Shown: piece after piece, positions 33,947-44,616 of the stretch
How positions within the stretch are numbered: the stretch's first letter is position 1
How the letters are laid out: every line of letters begins with the position of its first letter
Origin: Neopestalotiopsis rosae
Taxonomy: Eukaryota > Ascomycota > Sordariomycetes > Amphisphaeriales > Sporocadaceae
Direction: 5' to 3'
Assembly: GCA_023078685.1 (NCBI GenBank)
Contig: JALGAS010000002.1
Location: 2,604,001-2,668,000, forward strand
DNA: 64,000 nucleotides
Position numbers and translations under genes: made by a program
Notes under the pieces: generated by a model
Told to the model about the DNA's origin: nothing
What the model saw: the letters and a program-made list of their open reading frames with translations, nothing else
Databases searched by the model: none

Positions 33947-36005
33947 GATGTTAACCGCACTGCACCGAAACTATTCATCCATGTTTCGCCGATTAGTTTT
34001 CTGTTTCAAGCAAAGACACGACTCTACCCGCTCAGACACTGAAGCATACCACTCCGAAATAATGAGGATGAAACCATATTGCCGAGTGCTTGATCGCCGG
34101 TGAGGGAAAGGTGTAGAGGAAACGAAAGAACGAAAGGGATGCAACAGATGAGAGTTTGCACATACCGTGATTTCGAATGTCAAGTGTTCGGATAGGCAAC
34201 GACACGATCTAGCCAATGGTCAGGACAGGCTTAGCGAGGAAGTGGTGAGGCTGTTCACAAGATACTTACTGATTGATGAATCTTAGTTGCGTCGCCGATG
34301 CGCGTACTGTAGGTAGTTTCGATCTTTCTTGACTCGAGGTGTCGACGACATCAAAAGAAATATTGCAAATGTCGAATGGGTTTTTTTACGTCTTTCTAAG
34401 TTTGTCGTGATTGTGTAGGAGTTGCTTGAATGAATGTACGAGGGTTGTTTTGTAAGGTAGTAGTGGGGCAGCAGCTGCGCCTCTTGTACCTCTAAGATCG
34501 AGGTGTGGTGCCTGGCAACCTGAAAAGTCAGCCAGGTACCCGGGGATAGGTTGTGTTTGATGACCACGTAGGAAAGAATAGAAAATGGTGGGGGACAGTA
34601 AAAGGGCCTTCTATATTGAAAAGAAGTCGGCGCATGCCTTGGGTTACTTGCGGCGTTGTGCTACCTGCTGGCTTCGAGGGCTTCGATTGTTGTCATTCCT
34701 CACCCCACAGGAAGGAACTCCCAGATCAACTAGAAAGAAAAGCTAGGATTATGCTTCTTTGTGTCAAGTTACCTGGATGGACAGGGAGTGTTTTTGGATT
34801 GTGATCACTGATTCGGCGCTCGTACTGGACAATCGCCGAAGGAACAATCCACAGAGAGGAAAATCGACGAGAGAGAAAGTGTGTGATGTGTGAAGAAATC
34901 TTGAGCAATCGCCGTTTGTCTTGAGCAGAAGTCGTTCCAGAGCTGCCTGCACCTACGAAGTAAGAAACGGACCTTCACATACTTCGGCGTGATAAAACAA
35001 CCCATTGGGACCAGTAATCTGCAGGCAAAAATTCAGGTTGAAGCACCTAAGTAGGTAGGCATGCAGACTTGTATCATAACTGCCATGTCCATTCTACGTA
35101 GGCTGCAGCCAAGTATACTTCACTTTTCAACACAGCACTATTAATCACTTGGACATGTTTACTGGTACACTGACAAGTAACAATGCCCCCACAAGGTTCT
35201 AAACTCAGCTCAGTCACCTGAATCTGTTCTACATAATAGTCCGAAGTACAGGATTCAATCCAAAGTAATCACTGGTATGTGGTGACTGCAAAGTCGCATT
35301 GATCATATTACATATAATTCCCGACCCACCCTAACCAGGATTACCTTCATACTAGGTACAGAGTATACTCTGTACACGAGGAAGGGTCTGGCCAATGTTG
35401 TTAGGTTGTTGAAGATTCAAGCACCATTAAATCACAACGTGCTTCTATGAGCGGGATCTCCAGACTAACGATAAATTAGTTACATGAAATAAGATGTGGT
35501 TGTCAGTTTACGTATGTATGTGAATGCCGAAGCTGCTAAGGTATCTCGATGGAATAGTAGTCTCAAAGTACGTACTGCATATACTACACATGCAGTACTA
35601 ACACTTCCTGGGTGCCTTGCGCATCTGCAGGGGTTGCTCAAGTGCTAGGTTATTTGGGTCAATCGGTAACCTTGGGTGGACGCCAGCGATCTAGCAAAGT
35701 GGTCGACCGACAGTGGCAGCCGCATTTGGAGATCCATGGACCCAACCTTGGAAGCTCCAAGCAGACCCATAATTCTCCAATGGTGGAGGGGCACCGTACG
35801 TACCTGTGAATTGGGACCTCTGTCCAATTCTCCAGTGCCGATTAACGGGAGATCGTACATACAACACGACGCCTCAATATTGCCAGCCTCCTCTGCGATG
35901 ATCTGATGTTGATGGACTAGACTGAGCGCGGAATATTCTTGAAGCATTGAAAGCAAAAGGAGGAGAACTTGAGAGACCCGAGCAGTCAACACCCCAAACT
36001 TCACC
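33947..36005. other. Long divergent spacer, possible spliced 5' leader
   Basis: About 2.06 kb. The ART-E2 side shows good splice signals on the minus strand: a GTAAGT donor at 34269 with a CTAG acceptor before 34208, a 43-nt putative exon 34208-34166, a GTATGT donor, and acceptors before 34000 or 33960. These suggest a spliced 5' untranslated region. An ATG there opens a 22-codon ORF ending in TAA (34352-34284, protein-like start MSSTPRVKK), which is either a uORF or an alternative N-terminus. The rest (34550-35990) is AT-rich with a perfect 20-bp palindrome and no supported gene. Confidence 0.4.
35356..35375. repeat. Perfect 20-bp palindrome
   Basis: GTACAGAGTA is followed at once by its reverse complement TACTCTGTAC, with no spacer. 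It lies in an AT-rich spacer far from the flanking starts. It could be a dimeric protein-binding site or chance. Confidence 0.9.
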
Positions 36006-37124
36006 ATGCGCCGACGCCAAAACAGCTCCTTGAGCTCCTCGTCGCGTGGCCTCCCACACCATACCCGCCGAACTTCGAAGCTGGCGCAGGAACCTATTGA
36101 GCCAAAGTCCGCTCATGTTTCGGACCAATTCCTCCAGAGTTTCCTCTCACCGTCTTTCGACCCTGCCGAATACCTCAATGCGTCTCTCCCGCCGTTGCAA
36201 GCTCATGTCTCCTCAATCAGTCCCAGCCAGGAAGGGGCTGTTCCTCTATCAGAGCTATCTTCTCAGGCGCAAGGCCTTTTATCGCAATTGAGCGTCCAAA
36301 CAACGAGACTGACCAACACCTTGACGCAGCTCACAGACGACATATTGCGAAGCGGAAGCCGACTGGCATATGAGGTGGAACTATTGCGCGGCGAGACGCT
36401 GAGCTTGTCCGAGTCGCTGACAGACGGCCTGCAAAATGACATTGCCAAATTTGTACCCGGCGGTCTACAGGAACAGACAGAGATCAAGCCCAATGGAACG
36501 ATTGGTGGGACGTCTAGAAAGGCTTCCACATCCATCCGTCCAGAAGCAGACCCTCTGGGAGATGATGAAGACGAGGTCGACGATCCTGCTTACATAACGC
36601 AATTGAGGACATTGACTTGTGTACGCGAGCGACTGGACTCTGTCATCAAGACATTTGGGGATGCCATGGAATTTGTTTTCCCGCCATCCGAACTGTCTGT
36701 CAGTTCCGGATTCTTATCCGTATCTGCTCCTGATGCAGGAGGACAAGATCACAGCACAGAAGAAAAGGGTCAACAAGTGCTTAAACAATTAAGAGACGAA
36801 ATTTCTGGCCTCCTGGCCAACAAGGACCCAGTAGTGGGAGTTGAGAAGGCCCTTCTCCGGGTAGAGATGTTGAAGGAGCTGAGTACAGTATGGAAAGGCA
36901 CAGCAGAAGAGAAGGGTCGAACCAAGTTCATTGATGGCTTGGCAAAACTGGTGGAAGACCGACATAGGGAATTGTTGAGAGAGCTTGAGCAGAACGGCAA
37001 ACGAGATGTTAGAGCAGAGGTGGAAAGCAGTCCGCGAAAGAGTTCAGATGGCCCAGCTGAGACCAGAGGAGCTACAGGATATGGCTTTATGAGCCAACTG
37101 CAAAAATTAAGGAGTGGGCTGTAA
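36006..37124 (+). CDS. Probable COG7-like Golgi tethering subunit, 372 aa
   Basis: A single exon from the ATG at 36006. After a basic Ser-rich start, residues 30-160 read SFDPAEYLNASLPPLQ, LSSQAQGLLSQLSVQTTRLTNTL and TDDILRSGSRLAYEVELLRGET, the N-terminal helical region typical of proteins annotated as COG complex component 7 in filamentous fungi. COG tethers retrograde vesicles at the Golgi. A disordered Gly/Ser/Asp linker follows at 170-200, then a second helical region (LRTLTCVRERLDSVIKTFGDAMEFVFP). The tail has Ser-Pro sites. The protein is much shorter than animal COG7, as is usual in this fungal group. Assignment rests on pattern memory and is moderate. Confidence 0.6.
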   Translation: MRRRQNSSLSSSSRGLPHHTRRTSKLAQEPIEPKSAHVSDQFLQSFLSPSFDPAEYLNASLPPLQAHVSSISPSQEGAVPLSELSSQAQGLLSQLSVQTTRLTNTLTQLTDDILRSGSRLAYEVELLRGETLSLSESLTDGLQNDIAKFVPGGLQEQTEIKPNGTIGGTSRKASTSIRPEADPLGDDEDEVDDPAYITQLRTLTCVRERLDSVIKTFGDAMEFVFPPSELSVSSGFLSVSAPDAGGQDHSTEEKGQQVLKQLRDEISGLLANKDPVVGVEKALLRVEMLKELSTVWKGTAEEKGRTKFIDGLAKLVEDRHRELLRELEQNGKRDVRAEVESSPRKSSDGPAETRGATGYGFMSQLQKLRSGL

Positions 37125-37566
37125 TACAGACGAGCAGATGCATGCGAATTCCTGTATACCGGTACATTTATACCATTATTCATGGATTGTCCATAGTTGC
37201 TTATCATGACATCGTTGCTTTTTAGGTGTGCTGGGATTGCTTAACCAACTAGCCCGACCACAAGCAGACACCAAGAAATTTTCTGCAGACGGTATTTTTA
37301 CAACAGCCCACATAATCGTTCGCCCGAGGAAATCATTCAGTGGAGATTTCTCTGCAGAATAAGGTGTTCACGCCCTCCACTAGGTAAGTTTAGATTATGT
37401 ATTATTTCACCTGCATTCAAGAAAGTCTGCTGCTGACCACTTCAAGAACACTGCATCTGAGCGAATCCTGCTTTCTTCTAGCGTTGGTTGCTCGTCGGTG
37501 CATTGATATTTGAAGGCGTTTTCAAACAACTGGACTTGCATTAAACATCCATTCACGGAAAATAAT
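37125..37566. other. Spacer downstream of the COG7-like gene
   Basis: A 440-bp stretch with the 3' region of one + gene and the leader of the next. Nothing else is seen. Confidence 0.45.
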
Positions 37567-38121
37567 ATGGCTGATTCAACGGCTGCCGCGGGATTCGACC
37601 CGGCCAAAGAATTTCCGAATATTGTATGGAATTTTGACAACTTGGCCGACCCAGCTACAGTGGCTGATGCTCCAGAGGGCCCAGAGGTCGAGCCCGCCAC
37701 GAAGGGCCTTATAACCGCACCGCCAACTCCACCTGTCGCCGCTCTGGTCTCTACGCCGGCGGCAGCTTCTGTCCATCGGTCCGCCAACAAGGCGGCATCG
37801 TCGGCCAAGTCGAAGCGCACACCGGCCAAGCACACACCGGCCAAGCGCCAAGCATTGGCTCTAGATGGCTCTGTCAGGAAAAAGGCAAAGGCCGGCAAGT
37901 CTACGCCCAAGTCGGCCTCAAAGGAGGTCCAAAAGGCTGTGCTACTGCCGCCGACCACATCTGCAGAGAACAAGGCCGCCTCTAGAATGGCTAGGACGCA
38001 GGCAAGAAAAGAGCAGAAGCGTGAGCGGCGGAGGGAAAAGCGCAGACAGGCTCGATCCCAAGCTCAGCCTACCGCCCAGGAGCCCGAGACTACGACAGCA
38101 CCGCAGGAACAGGAGCCTTGA
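37567..38121 (+). CDS. Basic low-complexity protein, 184 aa
   Basis: A single exon. The frame extends 19 codons further upstream, but only to a TTG, so the ATG at 37567 (MADSTAAAGFDPAKEF) is taken. Residues 1-50 contain an acidic/aromatic patch (FPNIVWNFDNLADP). Residues 75-135 are Ala/Lys/Thr/Pro-rich with paired HTPAK-type repeats (KRTPAKHTPAKRQ), giving likely nuclear localisation signals. Residues 145-165 are almost all Arg/Lys/Glu/Gln (ARKEQKRERRREKRR). It probably acts in the nucleus or nucleolus. No family is recognised. Confidence 0.6.
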   Translation: MADSTAAAGFDPAKEFPNIVWNFDNLADPATVADAPEGPEVEPATKGLITAPPTPPVAALVSTPAAASVHRSANKAASSAKSKRTPAKHTPAKRQALALDGSVRKKAKAGKSTPKSASKEVQKAVLLPPTTSAENKAASRMARTQARKEQKRERRREKRRQARSQAQPTAQEPETTTAPQEQEP

Positions 38122-40515
38122 AGAACCCGCGATGAGGGACACAGACGATGGCTGTCTTGCTCGCAAATGTCTGCGTTGGCGGAATCAGGCACGACGCCTT
38201 GAGGAGGATGAATGGGCATTCCAGGCTACCACATATCCACAAGCGATCTTGCCGTGGCATGATTTGGCTTCAGGAAGACATCGGTGAAGGTTCGAGGATG
38301 GCTATACTGCATGCTCATCACTTGCTTTTAAAACTCAAGATTGATGATAATCGGTATCGTTTCGTCGATGTTACAGAGCTACGTTGACTCAGCAGCACAT
38401 TCGGGAGTATGGTTGTCTGCCACCTAATAGTTCGCATGTAAGACCACTGAAAAGGTATATTGTAACCAGTATCTTTGTCAATGTAGGAATAAAAGGGAAT
38501 CAAAGATGACAGACAATTTTTCCTGTACGTTCTCAAGAATCAACTTGTCCATAGTGTCGGCAGCCATACACGATCTTGTCGGGCCTTTTATTGATTCCTG
38601 CACATGTACACCCTCTTGTTGCGTTTCTAGTCTCCTGCTTGCATTGGAGTACAGATAAGAAGGGACGCGCAATGCCTCCGAATGAGAGCTCCATTCCATA
38701 CTAAAACTTTCCTCCCTTGCTTGGCTACCTCCACCAACAGTCCGGAACTATTGGGAGTGCCAATATTTTGCCAATATCTTGCCAAGGCTGCATGTACATG
38801 TATTTAAGATGCTTGCGCAGCCATGAAAAATTCAATTTTTGGGTCTCGCCTCTTCTCTCTTTGGTGTTTTGTGCCTGTAATGCAAGATGGCTTCCACAAA
38901 ATTGCCTGTAGGTACTACCACAGACTTATGGCGGGATTCTTCAGCTACTGCAGCCCACAAATCACGGGGCAGATGGAGTGGATGCTTATTTATGGCTGCG
39001 CTGCTGGGGACTCTCGGTATTATGCTGGCTGCTCATCGACAAATGGTTGGTCTTCTCTACTTTTTTGAGAAGTTTCCTAGAAATGTCACAAATTACTAAT
39101 GGTAGTTATCGCATAACAGCTTGATGATTATGCGTTGCAGTCCGAACGATGGACATATGATGCGCCCGCGGCGACCACGATTGCTGGGCCGTGCCACAAT
39201 CTAGCTCGATACCGTCAATTGAATTGGCTGGCTGGTTATATCTGCAAGACTGCCGATGATATAACGAGGGCTACTGGATAACCATTGAAATGGCAAGAAA
39301 CAATGTGCCAACTGTTGCGATTACAGCTTGAGATAGCTTTTGCACCGGGACGATGGACTTACATCCTTGCGGTGCCAGCCCTCTACGAACATTTGCATCG
39401 CTTACTCTTTGCACGATGAAATCCGTAATAGAGTCAAAAGCGTCCGAAAAACAGCATTCTCAGCAAGGGCACGAGAATCAATCGCCACATCCTCAACTCC
39501 CCGTCTCCGAGAAAGCTTGCAGCGTCCTGATTAGGCAAGCCGAGAGACCATTGGAGGAGCATCAACGAGCAGCTCCAAATCATACCACAGAGAGGGACGA
39601 ATAGCAATTCTGACTTGTAGCATGGTGCTGTCTATAATCCAAGAATAAGGGCTGGAGATTTTCGGAATTTAATTTAAATCTGAATTTAAGGAGAACTACA
39701 AACTGTTTATACTCCATGGGAAATGGGAGATTGAGGATGATTACGGAGAATTACATGTATACGAGGACCGGGATTTGGTCGATAGGAGGCATTGGTCTGT
39801 GCACATGTATTTATTGTCAGTCAATCAGCCAGAGATCGCTGATCAGGGAAGCTCCAAGCCTCCAATAGCAGCCACAGGAGCACCAATAGCAGGCGGCTGG
39901 CGCTGTACACAAGCAGACAGTTGGATTGTTCCCTTGGCCCCACTTTCGTTCGGTCACAGGGCGCTCGCTCAGTTCGATTATTACCTTTTTTAGTGGTCGT
40001 TCCTATTGTCAGCGAGGCTTCAGGTTCCTGGGAGCCGCCGATTGTCCTAGCCTCTACCCCATGTAATAATCAGAAATCTGCTCAGCTTCTTCCTCTTCCA
40101 CTTTCGTCACTGTTTGGCAGCGGACGATCTGATCACCTTCTGACCAGCAGGAAATATTCCACTGCCTGTTTGTCTTCAGTACAGATCATTCCTGCAGCTT
40201 GTCTTTCTAGGTTTTCGGCAGCCACCAAGAACAATTTCTACCTCTTTAGTTGCGAAGTCTTCTTCGCCTTCTTCTCTTACACCCACTACCCCGATTCTTG
40301 TTTTCCACCCACACCCTTACTCTGTCACTCTATGTTCAGACGCAAAGCTTTACCGGTATCCTTTTCTGCTTTAACACGCGCCTGACTTCTTCACGCACGC
40401 CGCCTTGTAGCAGAAAGCTACCTGCGCCCCATCGGTACTCACACAATTACGATTACACCACCCGATTCATTCCTCAGCCCCGAATAGCAAGACAACACAC
40501 CAACCTCAACTCACA
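38122..40515. other. 2.4-kb spacer with one possible small gene
   Basis: Most of it is AT-rich and non-coding. It includes the possible two-exon gene at 38887-39281. The last 500 bp are strongly C/T-rich and fit the Sds3-type gene leader. That leader contains an 18-codon upstream ORF (ATG near 40332, stop at 40385). The ORFs at 39340-39604 and 39775-39993 look random. Confidence 0.45.
38887..39281 (+). CDS. Possible two-exon small membrane protein, 106 aa
   Basis: Exon 38887-39045 ends in HRQM. A 74-nt intron follows with a weak GTTGGT donor, a perfect TACTAAT branch sequence and an AACAG acceptor. Exon 39120-39281 then reads LDDYALQSERWTYDAPAAT to a stop. Both halves look protein-like and join in phase 0. 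The first half has one hydrophobic helix (CLFMAALLGTLGIMLAA), so a type II or III membrane topology is possible. An out-of-frame ATG sits just upstream. No family is recognised. The weak donor is the main doubt. Confidence 0.33.
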
Positions 40516-42230
40516 ATGGCAACCGCCGACCCTTCACAGTCGGCCTTGGCCGGAACAGCCAACAAACCTCCCCGAGCACAATCTCCGCCTGCTCAATCCA
40601 AGCGTGAGCGCAAGAAGCAGCTTATATACGAGAAGCTAGCTGCTCTCGAGCGAGACATGAGCCGCGATCGCGATCGGACCTACAGAGAAGAACTGCAAAA
40701 GATCCAAGCAGATGTGCACCTCGTCTCCCGAGTCGACCCCTACGCCGATCGCCCCCTCGATGAAATTGATCGCGACCTTCAAGAGCTTTCCCAAGCAAAT
40801 GCCAATGGCACCGACCGACCCACGCGAACACTACTTGAAATGGCAGGACCATCGTTCCAAGAATGGGTCGAGCACGTCAAGGATATGCTCGAGGTTCGCG
40901 ATTATGAATTGACATCACAAAAGGTACGAACTTGCACCCGGCTCCCATTTTACTAGCATTCAATGCGCAAGGAGATATGGTAACTAACTTCACGCACTAG
41001 CACGAGCATGAGGCACGAACCATCATGCACCGCAACACGTATGCCTACAAGGTCGAAGTCGCCAAGAGAGAGCACAAAGCTTTGTCGGCCACACTCAAGG
41101 ACCGTCTGATGAACGCCATTACATCAAAGAAGCTTCGGCTCAACAGGGAGAAAGAGGCCTTAGATGTCGCAGAGAGCACAGTTCTGTTCCTACACCCGAA
41201 CCAGTACACGTTGACGAACCCCGCAAGTCCTGGAGGCACACACTCAAAGCGGGCCACCAGACTGCGCCGAGATGCGGACGATGTTTCTGGGCTTTCGGAC
41301 AAGAAGAGAAAGAGAAATGGTGCCGAGGATGATGGTTCACCTGCTCCCATCAGGAGAGCTTTGGATGCGTCAGCCACCACTCCTTTATGGCAGAATGACA
41401 GACTCCGTGCCGCACGACGCGAGACTGGCCCAATCTATAGCATTGAAAAGCTCTTCACGGACAAGGAGCTCTCAATGAACTACAACACGGCCGCTATTGC
41501 TGCTTACAAGCATCTGCTCACCCGGCGTGACAATGCTGGCAACCCGCTTTCCTCGCCAGAGGAGAGCGAAGCTGGGAATGGCGAGCTCAACGGCGATGAG
41601 AAGGAAGACCTAGCTGCCCCTGCCATGGAACGCGCCCCTTCTCATCAGACCAGGAGCACTCGTAACCTTGGCCAGAACTGGTTTGATGACAAGGTTCTTG
41701 GCGTTGAGGGACTCGCAAATTTTGAACTTGCCGGCAACCTGGAAAAGATGGACGCACAAGAGCCTCGCCTGCCACCGCTGATTCACTCTCAGTATTCTAA
41801 GGCATACGTTAAATCAGAGTCGAATACGCCCACGTCGCTGAACCAGGACGATGTTCACCAGGACATGCAAATAATGAACGTATTCAAGGCATACGAGCGT
41901 GCCAAGGGCGCTGGTGCCAACATTGATACTCCCAATGGCGGCCGGCGACTTCTTGAGAACATGATCCCAGCCCAGCGCAATGGCAGGCCTTTTGCGGCCC
42001 TAATCCAGGGCCAACCGCGCCCAGTCCCAGAGAATATCGCTGATACCCTGGGCGTGAACGCGTCGGCTCTTAGAGACGAGCCGGCACCCAGCGTATTGGG
42101 GACTCTTGCGCCAGGAGCCACAGTGAGCAACAAAGACTCACCAGCAGCCCCACCAATGTCTCGACAGAGTAGCTTTGGTGGTGTGGCCATGAGCCGCTCA
42201 GGCAGTGGTCGGGGAAGACGACGTGGCTAG
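40516..42230 (+). CDS. Sds3-like subunit of the Rpd3L histone deacetylase complex
   Basis: Exons 40516-40923 and 41001-42230 give 545 aa; the 77-nt intron has a GTACGA donor and a CACTAG acceptor in phase 0. The Sds3-like domain starts at about residue 30: KRERKKQLIYEKLAALERDM, YREELQKIQADVHLVSRVDPY, then LEVRDYELTSQK, and across the junction HEHEARTIMHRNTYAYKV. The arrangement of a first helix that binds the scaffold, an Ile-Gln-Asp core and a long coiled coil is typical of fungal Sds3/Dep1-family proteins. The C-terminal half is disordered and Ala/Pro/Ser-rich, ending in a Gly/Arg patch. The role (transcriptional repression through Rpd3L) is family knowledge. Confidence 0.8.
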
Positions 42231-42784
42231 ACAGCCACAAGGATTCATACACAAGTATGACAAGCAATCACAATTGTCCTGGCGATTGCGCCAATGGTCA
42301 AGTGATGTATTACTCGAGCGCATCTGTGCATAGATGCATGAAGCTCAAAGACATGGCGTTTCTTATTGGTCTCACCGCAACATGGTGTGATATCACGATT
42401 TACGGCGGATGGTTTCTTATTGTCGCAACAGGATTACAGTGTAATGGAGGCGTTCTGGCATTTTGACTTATGAAGCAATACCCCGATTGGGCTTCATCCA
42501 TCCTTCCTACTCAGGAGGTGGCCAAGTCAATCGAATTCACTTTTGCATGGCGTACAACAGCAACCAGGGTACAGAAGCTTAGGAAGCTCAATGGATGGTA
42601 CTAGAGCCCGAAACGCAGGGGCGATAGAATACGCTGTTATTCATCGGACATAATTTCTTACTATTAAAGGCAGCAAACTCGGTAGTGTATTTCATTATTT
42701 GTCCTAAAATCAACGCTCCCATTGAAATAAAATGTGTTGGCCCATTGCTTAATCACCTATACAAAAGAAGGCACAGGAGCATAA
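42231..42784. other. 3' spacer between converging genes
   Basis: A 554-bp AT-rich stretch with the two 3' regions. The ORF at 42257-42466 is not convincing. Confidence 0.45.
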
Positions 42785-43639
42785 TCATGGTCCGAAGACC
42801 AAGGCGCGTACTTCGATACTCTCACGCCCTTCAGCGTCCTTTCGCGTCCTCGGGTCGATGAAAGCTGTGTGAGGAACGCGGCCTCCTTTGACTCCAGTAC
42901 CTTCCTTGATGCCCTCCGAGTCGAAACACTCGAGCATCAGCCTCTCATCACCCGTCATCCCGCTCCAATAATACCACTTCTGACCTGGGTTATAGTGAAT
43001 AGCTGCCGTCTGCCCCGTGTATCCGTTGGGATAGCGATGCTCAACGGGTATCAAGTCGTCGTTGGAGAACGTGGAGGAGCTGGCAAAGGCGAGCGGATTC
43101 GACTCGACAGGACCCTTGTTGAGCGACCGCCAGACGTTGACGATGCGGTACCGGCCGCGCAGGAGCTCGTCGGCCTCCTCGGGCAGGTGCTTGCGCACGC
43201 GCTGCGGCGCCGACTGCGGCGTCTGGTCAATGTGGGCGGTGAAGACGGCCTGGCGCTTGGCGGACGGGTCGGCGCGGCGGATGGTGTGGTCAAAGATGAA
43301 GATCTTGTTGGAGCCGGGGATTTGCTCGAGCAGGAACCGCTCCACCTCGGGGTAGTAGTTTGCGCGGATGCTGTCGTCGTCGGCAAAGTCGCGCTCGGCC
43401 GACGGGGCCACGCCGCGGACGGCGGCAAAGGCGTCCTTGTCCAGGCTGAACTCGGACTCGCGGCCCCGAATGTCCTCGATCCGGGTGTCCTGGGCGTTTA
43501 CGGCGACGTTGCGCTTTGGCTCGCCGGCTGGTGGCTCCTCGACGTAGTTTACGGCCTTTTGTCCTGCTGCTGGAAAGTGTCCGTAGTTGATGTTGGCGAC
43601 TACGGGACCGCGAGGGACTGGATCTGGCGTGATGGCCAT
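42785..43639 (-). CDS. AsaB/CmcJ-like hydroxylase-desaturase, 284 aa
   Basis: A single exon; the ATG at 43639 (MAITPDPVPRGPV) is chosen because the longer frame starts only at GTG. The family covers CmcJ-type methoxylase-related proteins, AsaB and gibberellin GA4-desaturase-like enzymes that modify secondary metabolites, often by oxygenation. Seen here are: FIFDHTIRRADP; a HIDQTP motif with a possible metal-binding His-x-Asp; RYRIVNVWRSLNKG followed by NPLAFASS; YNPGQKWYYWSGM; MLECFDSEG; and VPHTAFIDPRT with another His. The length fits. No synthase or other pathway gene lies nearby, so it is a stand-alone copy. Codons are more GC-rich than in neighbouring spacers. Confidence 0.85.
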   Translation of the reverse strand: MAITPDPVPRGPVVANINYGHFPAAGQKAVNYVEEPPAGEPKRNVAVNAQDTRIEDIRGRESEFSLDKDAFAAVRGVAPSAERDFADDDSIRANYYPEVERFLLEQIPGSNKIFIFDHTIRRADPSAKRQAVFTAHIDQTPQSAPQRVRKHLPEEADELLRGRYRIVNVWRSLNKGPVESNPLAFASSSTFSNDDLIPVEHRYPNGYTGQTAAIHYNPGQKWYYWSGMTGDERLMLECFDSEGIKEGTGVKGGRVPHTAFIDPRTRKDAEGRESIEVRALVFGP

Positions 43640-44592
43640 GCTGTTACAGATCTTGAATGATGAAGGCACTCGTATCTTTCTTAATAGTGATATGTATTAT
43701 GAATGTGTGCAGAAATGTTTGCGAACGAATACAGAATGATTCTTCAATTGCTTATGGAGCATCAGCAGCTGTGAAGGATGCCCAGTAGATATATATATAC
43801 TTGCTATATTAACCGAGGATCTATGGAGCCAATTTCAAATCAATTGCCGTTAGAGATCACACGAGAAGAATGTAGACAACCTCTTCGCATCCAATGAGCA
43901 TGCCATTAGCGATCACGTCATCTGAAGCATCGCCCTTTGGAGTACATTTCGACACTATACTACCTCGATGTCGCCATTGTCTAATTAGTAACCATAAGCG
44001 AGCACGAACGAATGAGGATCCATGCTGGGTGGTACGGCATGGAAATAAAGCGAGCATACGAGTGATGTTCCCGAGGTATGGAATATAATCTTGCCACTAG
44101 GCAGTTCGTCAACCCCGAATCTGGGGAAAGATGTTGGCTAGGTTAGGTCGTAGGTAAGCATTGCAACATATCGTATTGCATTAGTGATGCCAAAGAGTGT
44201 GCATAGTATGACGTGGTGCTCATTTCCATTCATAAGCAGGCTGAGATAATGCGGGGAGAAATGACCCGGTCATCTCCAGGGTCCAAAGTCGTCCATTTGG
44301 GAGCTGATTTGGCCTAGCTCGGTCCAATGTCCCCACCTTTGCTGTGGTCCCCGCCCGTCCTCGGAGCCGCAGGCAGAACTAAACCAGATTGAGCTGTAAG
44401 TAAACAACATTCGCTTTTTGAGTTGGGAACCCCTGTCGTGCCATTTCAACGTCCATCCAGCAAAACGCACCCCCACGCCAGCACCCGCCAAACACGTGTT
44501 TTGGGCGCGATTTGAAGTCATTCCCGAAATTAATCTGACATGACATCTCTAGCCACCCATCGCCGAAGCGACTGATCTTCACCTTTTGATAG
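43640..44592. promoter_or_regulatory. Divergent promoter region, AsaB-like gene and AT-hook gene
   Basis: About 0.95 kb between two genes transcribed away from each other. An AT-rich tract with TATATATA lies at 43785-43795, about 150 bp upstream of the AsaB-like ATG. The ORFs at 43857-44521 are unsupported. Confidence 0.4.
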
Positions 44593-44616
44593 ATGCTGCA
44601 TCTTCCGGCACGATAA
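44593..44616 (+). promoter_or_regulatory. Eight-codon upstream ORF with TAATG overlap
   Basis: The ATG at 44593 opens seven sense codons (MLHLPAR) and TAA at 44614-44616. The last A of the stop is the first base of the main ATG at 44616. This stop-start overlap would suit termination-reinitiation if the transcript begins upstream. The sequence is certain; the role is inferred. Confidence 0.45.

Noticed and set aside
34553..35005. Several 60-80 codon ORFs on both strands
   Set aside because: They are of mixed composition without motifs, in an AT-rich spacer and in no consistent frame.
42869..43660. 263-codon + strand ORF
   Set aside because: It is antisense to the AsaB-like gene, whose conserved motifs identify the real strand.
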